Shown piece by piece: positions 1-10,200 of a stretch of DNA of 64,000 nucleotides. Origin of the DNA: Gemmatimonadaceae bacterium (GTDB lineage: Bacteria; Gemmatimonadota; Gemmatimonadetes; Gemmatimonadales; Gemmatimonadaceae); the NCBI GenBank assembly GCA_035533755.1, contig DATLTC010000009.1:62001-126000 (forward strand), in the 5' to 3' direction. Within the stretch, counting starts at the first letter, position 1, and each line of letters starts with the position of its first letter. The notes below the pieces were generated by a model. It made no database searches and was not told the origin of the DNA. It saw nothing but the letters and a program-made list of their open reading frames with translations. The translations under genes and the position numbers were made by a program.

Positions 1-101
1 GACCGGGGTTGTCGTTTTTGGGCCGGCCGGCACGGGTGCGCCGCCGCTACCCTCCCGCGGCCGCATGGTTGTCCAGTCTGGAAGCTGGTGGGCCGGGAGG
101 C
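1..101. other. Non-coding left edge of window
   Basis: No reading frame with recognisable protein similarity is visible here. The stretch is GC-rich with short self-complementary GGCC/CCGG runs and one T5 run near position 16, which could belong to the end of an upstream terminator, but the window edge prevents judging it. Confidence 0.4.
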
Positions 102-107
102 TAGCTT
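102..107 (+). promoter_or_regulatory. Candidate -10 element for the carboxylase operon
   Basis: TAGCTT lies 9 bases before the ATG at 117. The same hexamer precedes rplM, hisS, dusB and ssrA in this window. No good -35 is visible: the best, TGGAAG, is 17 bases upstream. If used, transcription would start within a few bases of the start codon, giving an almost leaderless message. A GGGAGG run at 94-99 is too far upstream (17 bases) to be a normal ribosome binding site for ATG 117. Confidence 0.4.
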
Positions 108-116
108 CTGCCCTCT

Positions 117-1667
<1,551 letters not shown>

Positions 1668-1725
1668 CGCGCCCCGCCGTGGGTGCCGCGGCCGTGGCGC
1701 GCTGCATCCTCCCGCGCCCCCGCTG

Positions 1726-3240
1726 ATGTTCTCCAAAGTCCTGATCGCCAACCGCGGCGAGATCGCCGTCCGCATCGTTCGCGCGTGCCGTGAGCTGGGG
1801 GTGCGCTCCGTGGCCGTGTACAGCGATCCCGACGCCCGGGCCCCGCACGTGCGCGAGGCCGACGAGGCCGTCCACATCGGCGGCGCCGCGGCGTCGGAGA
1901 GTTACCTCGTGGGCGAGCGCATCATCGCGGCCGCCCATCGCACCGGCGCCCAGGCCATCCACCCGGGCTACGGCTTCCTGTCCGAACGCGAGTGGTTCGC
2001 GCGGGCGGTACGCGACGCGGGCCTCGTCTTCATCGGGCCGTCCCCCGAAGCCATCGCCGCCGTGGGCAGCAAGACCGCGGCCCGCCAGCTCGCCATCGCC
2101 GCCAACGTCCCGATCGTGCCCGGCACCACCGAGCCGCTGGCCGATGAGCGCGAGGCGCGGGCGATCGCCGACCGGTTCGGCTATCCGGTGCTGCTCAAGG
2201 CGGCGGCGGGCGGGGGCGGCAAGGGGATGCGCGTCGTGCACGCCCCGGCCGACATGGGCGCCGCGCTCGAGGCGGCGCGCCGGGAGGCGAAGAATGCGTT
2301 CGGTGACGAGAGCGTGTACGTCGAGAAGTACATCGTGGGCCCGCGGCACGTGGAGATTCAGGTGCTCGGCGACAGCCACGGCCGCATGGTCTCGCTCGGC
2401 GAGCGCGAATGCTCCGTCCAGCGCCGCCACCAGAAGATGATCGAGGAGGCGCCGAGCGTGGCCGTCACGCCCGCACTGCGGCGCGCGATGGGCGACACCG
2501 CGGTCCGCATGGCCCGGGCCGCGGGCTACGTGAATGCGGGAACCTGCGAGTTCCTCCTCGACCGCGACGGGTCGTTCTACTTCCTGGAGATGAACACGCG
2601 GCTCCAGGTGGAGCACCCGGTCACCGAATACGTCACCGGGATCGATCTCGTGCAGTGGCAGCTGCGCGTGGCCGCCGGCGAGGCGCTCCCCGCGGCGTTC
2701 GACGACCTCAGCCCGCGCGGCTGGGCCATCGAGTGCCGCATCACGAGCGAGGATCCGGCCAACGGATTCCTTCCCTCCACCGGCCGCATCTCCTACCTCC
2801 GTGTGCCCACGGGGCCGGGCGTGCGCTGGGACGGCGGCATCGAGGTGGGGAGCGAGATCGGCCTGTTCTACGACCCGATGCTCGCCAAGCTCATCGTGTG
2901 GGCCGCCGATCGCGAGTCGGCCGTGGCCCGCATGCACCGCGCCCTGCTCGAACTCGCCGTGGACGGCGTCGAGACGTCGCGCGACTTCCATCTGCGCGTG
3001 ATGGAGGACGACGAATTCCGCCGCGGCGCGATCGAGATCCAGTGGCTCGAACGCCGCCTCGCGTCGCTCACCGGCGCCGCGGCGCCGGCCGCAGGCATGC
3101 GGGTGGCCGCCATCGCGGCCGCGCTTCTGGCCGAGCGCGAGCGGGTGGCGCGGCGGCCCAACCGGAGCGTCGCGTCGTCCTCGCCAGGCGCCGAGCCGGC
3201 GTGGACGCGCGCTGCGCGTCTCGACGGGATCGACCGATGA
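1726..3240 (+). CDS. accC: Acyl-CoA carboxylase biotin carboxylase subunit
   Basis: Carboxylates biotin on the carrier protein using ATP and bicarbonate. The 504-residue product shows the biotin-carboxylase N domain (FSKVLIANRGEIAVRIVRAC), the ATP-grasp glycine loop AAAGGGGKGMRVV, ECSVQRRHQKMIEEAPS, and the metal/active-site stretch EMNTRLQVEHPVTE. It is about 50 residues longer than a minimal AccC because of an Ala/Arg-rich C-terminal tail with no domain I recognise. It lacks the fused carrier domain of PccA, which is supplied by the separate gene at 4475. It lies 58 bases after pccB and overlaps the next gene by 4 bases (ATGA). Confidence 0.93.
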   Translation: MFSKVLIANRGEIAVRIVRACRELGVRSVAVYSDPDARAPHVREADEAVHIGGAAASESYLVGERIIAAAHRTGAQAIHPGYGFLSEREWFARAVRDAGLVFIGPSPEAIAAVGSKTAARQLAIAANVPIVPGTTEPLADEREARAIADRFGYPVLLKAAAGGGGKGMRVVHAPADMGAALEAARREAKNAFGDESVYVEKYIVGPRHVEIQVLGDSHGRMVSLGERECSVQRRHQKMIEEAPSVAVTPALRRAMGDTAVRMARAAGYVNAGTCEFLLDRDGSFYFLEMNTRLQVEHPVTEYVTGIDLVQWQLRVAAGEALPAAFDDLSPRGWAIECRITSEDPANGFLPSTGRISYLRVPTGPGVRWDGGIEVGSEIGLFYDPMLAKLIVWAADRESAVARMHRALLELAVDGVETSRDFHLRVMEDDEFRRGAIEIQWLERRLASLTGAAAPAAGMRVAAIAAALLAERERVARRPNRSVASSSPGAEPAWTRAARLDGIDR

Positions 3241-4478
3241 GCGAGATCGTGGAGTTCGACGTCCACGCGATCGCCGCCGGCGGCGATGGCGTGGGGCGCA
3301 CGGACGACGGCCTCGTCGTGTTCGCCGCGCGCACCGCGCCCGGCGACCACGTGCGTGCCACCGTCGAGCGCGGCAAGCGGTTCGCCCATGCCGGACGGGT
3401 GGCCGTCCTGCGACCCTCCGGCGATCGCGTCACGCCCGTATGCCCGCACTACGAGGGCGACGGATGCGGGGGCTGTCAGTTGCAGCACCTCTCCGACGAC
3501 GCGCAGCGGCGCGCCAAGGCGGGCATCATCCGGGATGCGTTCGAGCGCATCGCCAAGCGCCGCGTGGACCTCCCGCCCGTGGTGCACGGGCAGTCGGCGT
3601 GGCGCTACCGCACCAAGCTCACGCTCGCCTTGCGCCGCGCGGCCGGCGTCTGGACGGTGGGCCTGCACCGGTACGACCGCGCCGACGAGGTGTTCCCGCT
3701 CGACGACTGCTTCATCACCGACCGCCGGGTGCTCGACGTGTGGCGCGCGGTGCGCGAGCGGATGGATCTGCTCCCCGATGCCGATGCCCTGCGCGCGTCG
3801 GTGCGCCTGCTCGGCGATGGGGCGGCGCTGGTCGTGGAGGGCGGTCACGCCTGGACGCGGGCGCGGGAACTCCTCGACGCGGTGAGCGCGCTCGCCGCAA
3901 TCTGGTGGATTCCCGACAGCGCCCGCGGCCGCCGGCGGCTCGTGGCCGAGCGCGGCGCGGGACAGGAGCACGGGGCGTCGTTCGCGCAGGTCAACGCCGA
4001 GGTGGCGGAACTGATGCGGTCGCATGTGCTGTCGCTGGTGCGGGCCCATGCGCCCCAGCGCGTCATCGACGCGTACGCGGGCGCCGGCGACACGGCGGAG
4101 CCGATCGCGAGAGCGGGCGCGGCGGTGGTCGCCATCGAGTGGGACCGCAGTGCCAGCCGCGTCTGTGCGGCCCGCCTGCCGTCGGGGTCGCGGGCCGTGG
4201 CCGACACCGTGGAGCGGGCGCTGCCCGGCGCGCTGCCGGCCGATCTCGTGCTGCTCAATCCGCCGCGGGCCGGGCTGTCGGCGCAGGTCACCCGCGCGCT
4301 CGAGGCGTCGTCGCCCAGGCCGGCCGCGCTCATCTATGTGAGTTGCGATCCGGCCACGCTGGCCCGCGACGTGGCCCGCCTGCCGTCGTATCGCGTGGCG
4401 TCGTTGATCGGCTTCGACATGTTTCCGCAAACCGCGCACATCGAGACGGTGTGCGCCCTGCAGCTGGAGACGCCGTGA
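3237..4478 (+). CDS. TrmA/RlmD-family 23S rRNA (uracil-C5) methyltransferase
   Basis: SAM-dependent methylation of uracil C5 in RNA. The 413-residue product has an N-terminal TRAM-like beta-barrel, an iron-sulfur cysteine set at about C69, C77, C80 and C158 (CPHYxxxxCGGC), the substrate-site NPPRAG and the catalytic YVSCDPATL with the nucleophile near C370. The SAM loop AYAGAGDTAEPIA departs from the usual DLYCGxG form but keeps the glycines. The ATG overlaps the accC stop and its own stop overlaps the next GTG, so it is translationally coupled inside a carboxylase operon. Which rRNA position it modifies (U1939 or U747 type) cannot be read from sequence alone. Confidence 0.86.
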   Translation: MSEIVEFDVHAIAAGGDGVGRTDDGLVVFAARTAPGDHVRATVERGKRFAHAGRVAVLRPSGDRVTPVCPHYEGDGCGGCQLQHLSDDAQRRAKAGIIRDAFERIAKRRVDLPPVVHGQSAWRYRTKLTLALRRAAGVWTVGLHRYDRADEVFPLDDCFITDRRVLDVWRAVRERMDLLPDADALRASVRLLGDGAALVVEGGHAWTRARELLDAVSALAAIWWIPDSARGRRRLVAERGAGQEHGASFAQVNAEVAELMRSHVLSLVRAHAPQRVIDAYAGAGDTAEPIARAGAAVVAIEWDRSASRVCAARLPSGSRAVADTVERALPGALPADLVLLNPPRAGLSAQVTRALEASSPRPAALIYVSCDPATLARDVARLPSYRVASLIGFDMFPQTAHIETVCALQLETP

Positions 4479-4975
4479 AGTACTTCGTGACGGTGAATGG
4501 CGAGGACCACGAGGTGCTGCTCGACGGCGACGGGGTCCACGTGGACGGCGCCGATGTCGCGGCGCACGTGGCCGACGTCGAAGGCACGCCGCTCCGTCTG
4601 ATCACGATCGGCGACGCGGTGCATCGCGTGCTGGTGCGGCCCGGGGCCCGGCGCGGACAGTACACGCTGTCGCTCGATGGCCACCGGTACGAGGTGAACG
4701 CCCTGGACGAGCGCGCCCGCACGATCCGCGAGTTGTCCGGCGCGGCGGCGGCCGCCGCCGGGCCGGCGCCGCTCGTGGCGCCGATGCCCGGCCTGATCGT
4801 GCGCGTGAGCGTGCGGGCCGGCGATCAGGTGCAGGCCGGGCAGGGTCTGGTGGTGATGGAGGCGATGAAGATGGAGAATGAACTCCGCGCCACCGCCACC
4901 GGTACCGTGAAGGCGGTGCTCGTCAGCCCCGGCATGGCCGTCGAGAAGGGAGCGGTGCTGCTGGAAATGGAATAG
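4475..4975 (+). CDS. Biotin carboxyl carrier protein of the acyl-CoA carboxylase
   Basis: Carries biotin between the biotin carboxylase and carboxyltransferase. The 166-residue protein ends in a biotinyl/lipoyl domain: PMPGLIV, then VVMEAMKMENEL with the biotinylated lysine near K132, then GMAVEKGAVLLEME. The N-terminal 95 residues form a beta-rich segment resembling the linker/BT region of acyl-CoA carboxylase alpha subunits. Start is GTG at 4475, overlapping the methyltransferase stop by 4 bases (GTGA). It completes the three-part enzyme begun by pccB and accC. Confidence 0.93.
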   Translation: MKYFVTVNGEDHEVLLDGDGVHVDGADVAAHVADVEGTPLRLITIGDAVHRVLVRPGARRGQYTLSLDGHRYEVNALDERARTIRELSGAAAAAAGPAPLVAPMPGLIVRVSVRAGDQVQAGQGLVVMEAMKMENELRATATGTVKAVLVSPGMAVEKGAVLLEME

Positions 4976-5004
4976 CCAACGGGCTCGCGCCCTGGAGGAT
5001 GACC

Positions 5005-5904
5005 ATGAAGCGGACGATCGTGGCGGCCCTGGTGGCGGTCCTCGCGGCGGGAGCGGCGTCGGCGCAGAGCGCGCCGCCCGGCACCGACATCTATCTCGTG
5101 CGACTGCGTGGGCCCGCCGGGGGCGAGGTCGCCGATCCGCCGGTGAACCTCACGCATCGCCCCGGATACGATAACCAGCCCGCGTTCACGCCCGACGGCG
5201 CCGCGCTGCTGTTCACGTCCATCCATGACGACGGCCAGGCCGATATCTATCGGCTGGACCTCGCCACGCGCGCCATCACGCAGCTCACCCACACGCGGGA
5301 AAGCGAATACTCCCCCACGCCGCTGCCCACGGGAACCGGATTCTCGGTGGTGCGCGTGGAGAGCGACTCGGCGCAGCGGCTGTGGGCGTTCGCCGCCAAT
5401 GGAAGCGCGCCGGTGCTGTTGCTGCCCGAGATCGCCCCGGTGGGCTATCACGTGTGGCTCGACGACCACACGCTCGCCCTGTTCGTGCTCGGCCATCCCG
5501 ATGCCCTCGAGATCGCCGACACCCAGACCGGCGACGCGCGCCCGATCGCCCACGACATCGGCCGCTCGTTGCAGCGGGTGCCGGGCGGCACCCGGTTCTC
5601 GTTCCTGCTGCGCGCCGATTCGGCGTGGGATCTCGAGACCGCCGATCCCGCGGTGCCCGACGGCGCGTTACGGCGCGTGGCCCGCATGCCGGCCGGGGCC
5701 GGCTACGTGGTGTGGGAGTCGCCCACGTCGGTGCTGACCGCCGCCGGCACGATTCTCTATCGGATGGACGTCTCGCGCGGCGCGGCGGCCAAGTGGACTC
5801 CGATCGCCGACTTCGGGGAGGAAGGGCTCCGGGACATGTCGCGCCTGGCCCTCAGTCCCGACGGCGCGTGGCTCGCGTTCGTGGCCGAGCCCACCGCGCC
5901 CTAG
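5005..5904 (+). CDS. Secreted TolB-like (PD40) beta-propeller protein
   Basis: About 299 residues with a signal peptide (MKRTIVAALVAVLAAGAASA, cleavage before QS). The mature part contains WD40-like/PD40 repeats, for example QPAFTPDGAALLFTS and LALSPDGAWLAFV, as in TolB and periplasmic beta-propellers that bind proteins or ligands. No catalytic site is evident. ATG 5005 is preferred over ATG 4999 because GGAGG at 4994-4998 is 6 bases before 5005 and directly abuts 4999. It follows the carboxylase operon by about 30 bases and converges with phoU, whose stop is 7 bases away. Specific role unknown. Confidence 0.7.
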   Translation: MKRTIVAALVAVLAAGAASAQSAPPGTDIYLVRLRGPAGGEVADPPVNLTHRPGYDNQPAFTPDGAALLFTSIHDDGQADIYRLDLATRAITQLTHTRESEYSPTPLPTGTGFSVVRVESDSAQRLWAFAANGSAPVLLLPEIAPVGYHVWLDDHTLALFVLGHPDALEIADTQTGDARPIAHDIGRSLQRVPGGTRFSFLLRADSAWDLETADPAVPDGALRRVARMPAGAGYVVWESPTSVLTAAGTILYRMDVSRGAAAKWTPIADFGEEGLRDMSRLALSPDGAWLAFVAEPTAP

Positions 5905-5910
5905 GCGAGA

Positions 5911-6678
5911 TCACCCGTCGGCCGGCCGCTCTCCGGTCGTCGCCGGCGGCGCGGCCTCGGCCGTCTCGACGGCGGACGCCGCCGCGGCGCCACGGTGTTC
6001 CGCGTGGTGCTTGATCTGCTTGCCCTCGGCCAGGAACACGGCGTCCTCACCGATATTCGTGGCCAGGTCCGCCACCCGTTCCAGGTTCCGGCTCACCAGC
6101 AGCAACTCGAGTGACGCGTTGATCGTGTGCGGATCGGCCATCATGTGGGTGAGCAGGATCCGGAACATCGAGTCGTGCAGCGAATCCACGGCGTCGTCGG
6201 CCTGGCACACGGCGCGGCCGAGCGCGCCGTCGGCGCGCACGAACGCGGTCAGCGCGTCACCCAGCATCCGGCGGGCCCGGCGCGCCATGTCGGCGATCTC
6301 CGGGTCGGGCGTGATGCGCGTGCGCATCGCCGCCAGGCGGAGCGTGCTCTGCGCGATGTTGACCGCATGATCGCCCACGCGCTCGAGGTCGCTCGACACC
6401 TTGATCGTGCTGATCAGGAACCGCAGGTCGCGGGCCATGGGCTGCTGCAACGCGAGCAGGGCCACGGCGCGGTCCTCGATGTCGAGCTCCATGGCGTCGA
6501 GTTCGCGGTCGCCCGCCAGCACGGCTTCGGCGGCGTTCGGATCGCGCGACAGCAGCCCGTCCACCGCGAGGTCGATGAGCGACGTGGCGCGATCCGACAT
6601 GTCCAGCAGCCGCTGCGTGAGCTCGGCGAGCTGTTCGTGAAAGTGGCGATACTTGCCCGACGTATCGACTGGGCTCAT
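5911..6678 (-). CDS. phoU: Phosphate-specific transport accessory protein PhoU
   Basis: Negative modulator of phosphate signalling and of Pst transporter activity. The 255-residue product has two tandem PhoU helical bundles: the first around [19 protein letters not shown] and the second with [20 protein letters not shown], matching the metal-binding ExxxD pattern of the family. A C-terminal Ala/Glu-rich tail of about 30 residues is extra. The ATG overlaps the upstream pstB stop by 4 bases, so it is the last gene of the pst operon, as in many bacteria. The cognate PhoR/PhoB pair is not in this window. Confidence 0.93.
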   Translation of the reverse strand: MSPVDTSGKYRHFHEQLAELTQRLLDMSDRATSLIDLAVDGLLSRDPNAAEAVLAGDRELDAMELDIEDRAVALLALQQPMARDLRFLISTIKVSSDLERVGDHAVNIAQSTLRLAAMRTRITPDPEIADMARRARRMLGDALTAFVRADGALGRAVCQADDAVDSLHDSMFRILLTHMMADPHTINASLELLLVSRNLERVADLATNIGEDAVFLAEGKQIKHHAEHRGAAAASAVETAEAAPPATTGERPADG

Positions 6679-7430
6679 CCGAACCTCCCGGTGATGTACG
6701 CCTCGGTGCGTTCGTCCGAGGGCGCCGTAAAGATGGTCTGCGTGGGCGCGGCTTCGATCAACTGGCCCAGGAAGAAGAAGGCCGTGTGATCGGAGGCGCG
6801 CGCCGCCTGCTGCAGGTTGTGCGTGACGATCACCACGGTGAGCGAGCCGCGCAGTTCGAATAGTAGCTCTTCGATCTTTTGCGTCGAGAGGGGATCGAGG
6901 GCGCTCGCCGGTTCGTCGAGCAGCAGGACTTCGGGATCGTTGGCCAGCGCCCGGGCGATGCACAACCGCTGCTGTTGGCCGCCCGACAGGCCCAGGGCGC
7001 TCTGGCGCAGGCGATCCTTCACCTCATCCCACAGCGCGGCCCGCTTCAGCGACGTCTCGACGATCTCGTCGAGCCGCGCGCTGCCGCGGACGCCGTTCAC
7101 GCGCGGGCCGTACGCCACGTTCGCGTAGATCGAACGGGGAAACGGGTTCCAGCGCTGGAACACCATGCCCACGCGCCGCCGCAACGACACGACGTCCAGG
7201 AAGCGGTCGTGGATCTCCGTGCCGTCGAGCAGGATCTTCCCTTCGTGCCGCGTGCCGGGAATGATGTCCTGCAGCCGGTTCAACGACCGCAGGAAGGTGG
7301 ACTTGCCGCATCCCGACGGACCGATCAGCGCCGTGATCGCCTGCGGCGGGATGGTCAGCGTGATGTTCTTGAGCGCCTGGTTCTGGCCGTACCAGAACGA
7401 GAAGTCCTCGGCCCGGAGTTCCCCGCTCAT
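6675..7430 (-). CDS. pstB: Phosphate ABC transporter ATP-binding protein (second copy)
   Basis: ATPase of the high-affinity phosphate importer. 251 residues with Walker [10 protein letters not shown], the PstB-type Q-loop [10 protein letters not shown], signature [15 protein letters not shown], Walker [14 protein letters not shown] and H-loop [10 protein letters not shown]. All ATPase motifs are intact. It is coupled by 4-base overlaps to the upstream pstB and the downstream phoU. It differs clearly from its neighbour at the Q-loop and the N terminus, so it is a diverged paralogue rather than a recent duplicate or a frameshifted part. Confidence 0.94.
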   Translation of the reverse strand: MSGELRAEDFSFWYGQNQALKNITLTIPPQAITALIGPSGCGKSTFLRSLNRLQDIIPGTRHEGKILLDGTEIHDRFLDVVSLRRRVGMVFQRWNPFPRSIYANVAYGPRVNGVRGSARLDEIVETSLKRAALWDEVKDRLRQSALGLSGGQQQRLCIARALANDPEVLLLDEPASALDPLSTQKIEELLFELRGSLTVVIVTHNLQQAARASDHTAFFFLGQLIEAAPTQTIFTAPSDERTEAYITGRFG

Positions 7431-8272
7431 CCGAACCGCCCGGTCACGTAGGCCTCGGTGCGCGGATCGGACGGCGTCGTGAACAGCTTGTGCGTGGGCG
7501 CCACCTCCACGAGTTCTCCATCGAGCATGAACGCGGTGCGATCGGAGACCCGCGCCGCCTGCTGCATGTTGTGGGTGACGATGACGACCGTGAATCGCTG
7601 GCGCAGGTCGTAGACCAGCTCCTCCACCTTCTGCGTGCTCAGCGGATCGAGCGACGCCGTGGGCTCGTCGAGCAGGAGCACGCGGGGCGAGTTGGCCAGC
7701 GCGCGGGCGATGCACAACCGTTGCTGCTGGCCGCCCGACAGCGCCACGGCGCTGGTGTGGAGGCGGTCCTTCACCTCGTCCCAGAGCGCCGTGTTCCGCA
7801 GCGCGGTCTCGACGATGCGGTCCACCTCCGCCCGGTTCGGACGCTGGCCGCGCTTCAGCACGCGGAGCCCCGCCGCGACGTTGTCCCGGATCGACAGCGT
7901 GGGGAAGGGGGTCGGACGCTGGAACACCATCCCGATGTGGCGCCGGACTTCGATCGGATTCACCTCGGGGGCGTACAGGTCCTGGCCCGCGAAGACGATC
8001 CGGCCCGTGGCGCGCGCCAGCGGCACCGTCTCATGCATGCGATTGAGGCAGCGCAGGAGCGTGGATTTGCCGCATCCGGATGGGCCGATGATCGCCGTCA
8101 CCTCGCGCTCGCGGAAGGCCAGCGACACGTTGCGCACCACGTGCGCCGCGCCGAAGTACGCGTTGAGCCCCGTGATGTCGAGCAGCACCTGGCCCGGTTC
8201 CCCCGCGGCGTGCGAGGCCGGCACCGGCGTCATCGGCCGGGCGGGCACGGCGGTCGTCGGCGGCATCGTCAT
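7427..8272 (-). CDS. pstB: Phosphate ABC transporter ATP-binding protein (first copy)
   Basis: 281 residues; Walker [11 protein letters not shown]-loop [10 protein letters not shown], signature [15 protein letters not shown], Walker [14 protein letters not shown] and H-loop [10 protein letters not shown] all present. The first 30 residues are a Pro/Ala-rich extension before the ABC core begins at [13 protein letters not shown]; an internal start is possible. It immediately follows pstA and overlaps the second pstB by 4 bases. Two pstB genes in one operon are known in some bacteria and may allow homo- or heterodimeric ATPase pairs. Confidence 0.93.
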   Translation of the reverse strand: MTMPPTTAVPARPMTPVPASHAAGEPGQVLLDITGLNAYFGAAHVVRNVSLAFREREVTAIIGPSGCGKSTLLRCLNRMHETVPLARATGRIVFAGQDLYAPEVNPIEVRRHIGMVFQRPTPFPTLSIRDNVAAGLRVLKRGQRPNRAEVDRIVETALRNTALWDEVKDRLHTSAVALSGGQQQRLCIARALANSPRVLLLDEPTASLDPLSTQKVEELVYDLRQRFTVVIVTHNMQQAARVSDRTAFMLDGELVEVAPTHKLFTTPSDPRTEAYVTGRFG

Positions 8273-9112
8273 CTAGTCCACCGCCTTGCCGAACTTGGCC
8301 CGCGTCACGTGGCGGGCGAGGAGGCTGATCACGAGCACGAGCCCGATCAGCACCAGCGCGCCCGCCCAGGCCTGCCGGTTCCAGTCGTCGTACGGGCTCG
8401 TGGCGTACAGGTACAGCCGCAACGGCAGGGCGTCGATGGGCTGCGTGGCCTGGACCGACCAGAAGTTGTTGCCCAACGCCGTGAACAGGAGCGGCGCCGT
8501 CTCGCCGGCCACCCGGGCCAGCGCCACCAGCGCGCCGGTCACGATGCCGGGAAGCGCCGTGCGCGCCACGATGCTCAACGACGTCCGCCAGTTGGGGTAG
8601 CCGAGCGCCAGCGCCGCTTCCCGCAGGGAATTGGGCACGGTCCGGATCATCTCCTCGGTGGTGCGCGCCGTGAGCGGAATCATCATCGATCCCAGCGCGA
8701 TGCCGCCGGCCAACGCCGAGAAATGGTGCATCGGCCGCACCAGGATCTGCCAGGCAAAGATCCCCACGACGATCGACGGGAGTCCGTTCAGGACGTCGGA
8801 GAGAAAGCGCACCGCGTTGGCCAGCCGTGCGCCGCGGTGCTCGGCCAGGAAGATGCCGGCGCCGATCCCCACCGGCAGCCCAACCACCGAGGCGATGGCC
8901 AGCAGGTAGAGCGTGCCCACGATCGCGTTGGCCATCCCGCCGCCGGTGCCGCCGGGCGGCGCCGGCATCTTCGTGAAGAAGTCCCAGTTCAGCGCCGACG
9001 CGCCCTGCGACACCAGACGCCAGAGGATGAGCACCAGGGGCAGCAGCACGACGCCCGCCGCCAGCCACATCAGGCCGAGCATCACCACGTTGGCGATCTT
9101 GCGCCGCAGCAT
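8273..9112 (-). CDS. pstA: Phosphate ABC transporter permease PstA
   Basis: Integral inner-membrane permease of the phosphate importer. About 279 residues with roughly six membrane segments and the binding-protein-dependent transport EAA loop (EAALALGYPNWRTSLSI) that docks PstB. I chose ATG 9112, which forms a TGATG overlap with the pstC stop; an in-frame upstream ATG at 9145 would overlap pstC by 34 bases and adds only a basic peptide. The gene ends directly before pstB. Confidence 0.92.
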   Translation of the reverse strand: MLRRKIANVVMLGLMWLAAGVVLLPLVLILWRLVSQGASALNWDFFTKMPAPPGGTGGGMANAIVGTLYLLAIASVVGLPVGIGAGIFLAEHRGARLANAVRFLSDVLNGLPSIVVGIFAWQILVRPMHHFSALAGGIALGSMMIPLTARTTEEMIRTVPNSLREAALALGYPNWRTSLSIVARTALPGIVTGALVALARVAGETAPLLFTALGNNFWSVQATQPIDALPLRLYLYATSPYDDWNRQAWAGALVLIGLVLVISLLARHVTRAKFGKAVD

Positions 9113-10104
9113 CAGACGCGCGCCCCGACGCGAGCGATCAGCCACCGCGCGATGACGTTCACCAGGAACGTGATCGCCAGCAGCGACGCCCCCACCGCCA
9201 TGAGGGCCGAGAGGTGGGCGTTGCTCACCGCCTCGCTGAACTCATTGGCGATGATCGACGCCATCGTGTAGCCGGTGGCGAACAGCGACGTCGAGATCTT
9301 CGGCGTGTTGCCGATCACCATCGTCACGGCCATCGTCTCGCCCAGCGCGCGGCCCAGACCGAGCACGATGCCGCCCACGATGCCGGAACGCGCCCCAGGA
9401 ATCACCGCGTCCCGGATCACCTCCCACCGCGTCGCGCCGAGGGCGAGCGCCGCTTCGCGCTGCGAACGCGGCACCGCCAGCAGCACTTCCCGCGTTACGG
9501 CGGAGATGTAGGGCAGGATCATGATCGACAGGATGATCCCGGCAGTCAGCATGCCGGGGCCGTACACCGGACCGCTGAAGATCGGCAGCCCGCCCAGGTG
9601 CAGGGTGTGCTTGACGAACGGCGCGATCGTGCCGCGCATCATGGGGGCGAGCACGAAGATCCCCCACAGTCCGTACACCACGCTCGGAATCGCAGCCAGC
9701 AGGTCCACCAGGAAGGACACCGGCTGGCGCAGCCATCGCGGCGCCAACTCGGACAGGAAGATCGCCGTGCCCACCGCCAGCGGCGTGGCGATCACCAGCG
9801 CGATCGCCGACGACACGAGGGTTCCGTAGATCGCCGGCGCGGCGCCGAACACGCTGGCCACCGGGTCCCACCGGCTGGACGTGAAGAACGAGAATCCCGC
9901 GCGTTGGAACGCCGGCCAGCCGGCGACGAAGATCTCGATGCCGACGTACGCCAGCAGCGCCGGGATGACCAGCGCCGCGATCGTCGTCAGCCACCGGTAG
10001 ACGCGGTCCCCGACGGCGGCCCCGGCCATGTGCGGCGCGGCGCGAGGCGTCGTGACGTCCTCCGGCCCTTCGGATGCTTCCAACGGCAAATCCTCCACGT
10101 TCAT
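9112..10104 (-). CDS. pstC: Phosphate ABC transporter permease PstC
   Basis: Partner permease of PstA. 330 residues; a cytoplasmic N-terminal tail of about 35 residues is followed by six predicted membrane segments and the EAA loop EAALALGATRWEVIRDAVI. A 96-base gap separates it from pstS; that gap carries an 11-base-spaced GTTAC repeat, which may give pstC its own phosphate-controlled promoter. A TAGCTG hexamer lies 10 bases before the ATG, but a matching -35 is not evident. Confidence 0.93.
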   Translation of the reverse strand: MNVEDLPLEASEGPEDVTTPRAAPHMAGAAVGDRVYRWLTTIAALVIPALLAYVGIEIFVAGWPAFQRAGFSFFTSSRWDPVASVFGAAPAIYGTLVSSAIALVIATPLAVGTAIFLSELAPRWLRQPVSFLVDLLAAIPSVVYGLWGIFVLAPMMRGTIAPFVKHTLHLGGLPIFSGPVYGPGMLTAGIILSIMILPYISAVTREVLLAVPRSQREAALALGATRWEVIRDAVIPGARSGIVGGIVLGLGRALGETMAVTMVIGNTPKISTSLFATGYTMASIIANEFSEAVSNAHLSALMAVGASLLAITFLVNVIARWLIARVGARV

Positions 10105-10171
10105 CTCGGATGCAGCTATCCAAGTGAACGTGAAGGATCGCCTTCCGGAACCACACCACGCTGACCGCTTT

Positions 10172-10187
10172 GTAACGGCCGCGTAAC
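10172..10187 (-). promoter_or_regulatory. Candidate Pho box upstream of pstC
   Basis: Read on the minus strand this is GTTAC, six bases, GTTAC, so the repeats start 11 bases apart. Eleven-base spacing of direct repeats is the hallmark of PhoB/PhoP-type binding sites; the repeat unit differs from the E. coli CTGTCAT unit. A similar pair lies upstream of the porin gene that begins this operon. Function is inferred from spacing and location only. Confidence 0.5.
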
Positions 10188-10200
10188 ATCCAACGCCAGC

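Noticed and set aside
6675-8272. Second pstB considered as an assembly duplication or split gene
   Set aside because: The two sequences differ throughout and each has a complete set of ATPase motifs, so they are true paralogues.
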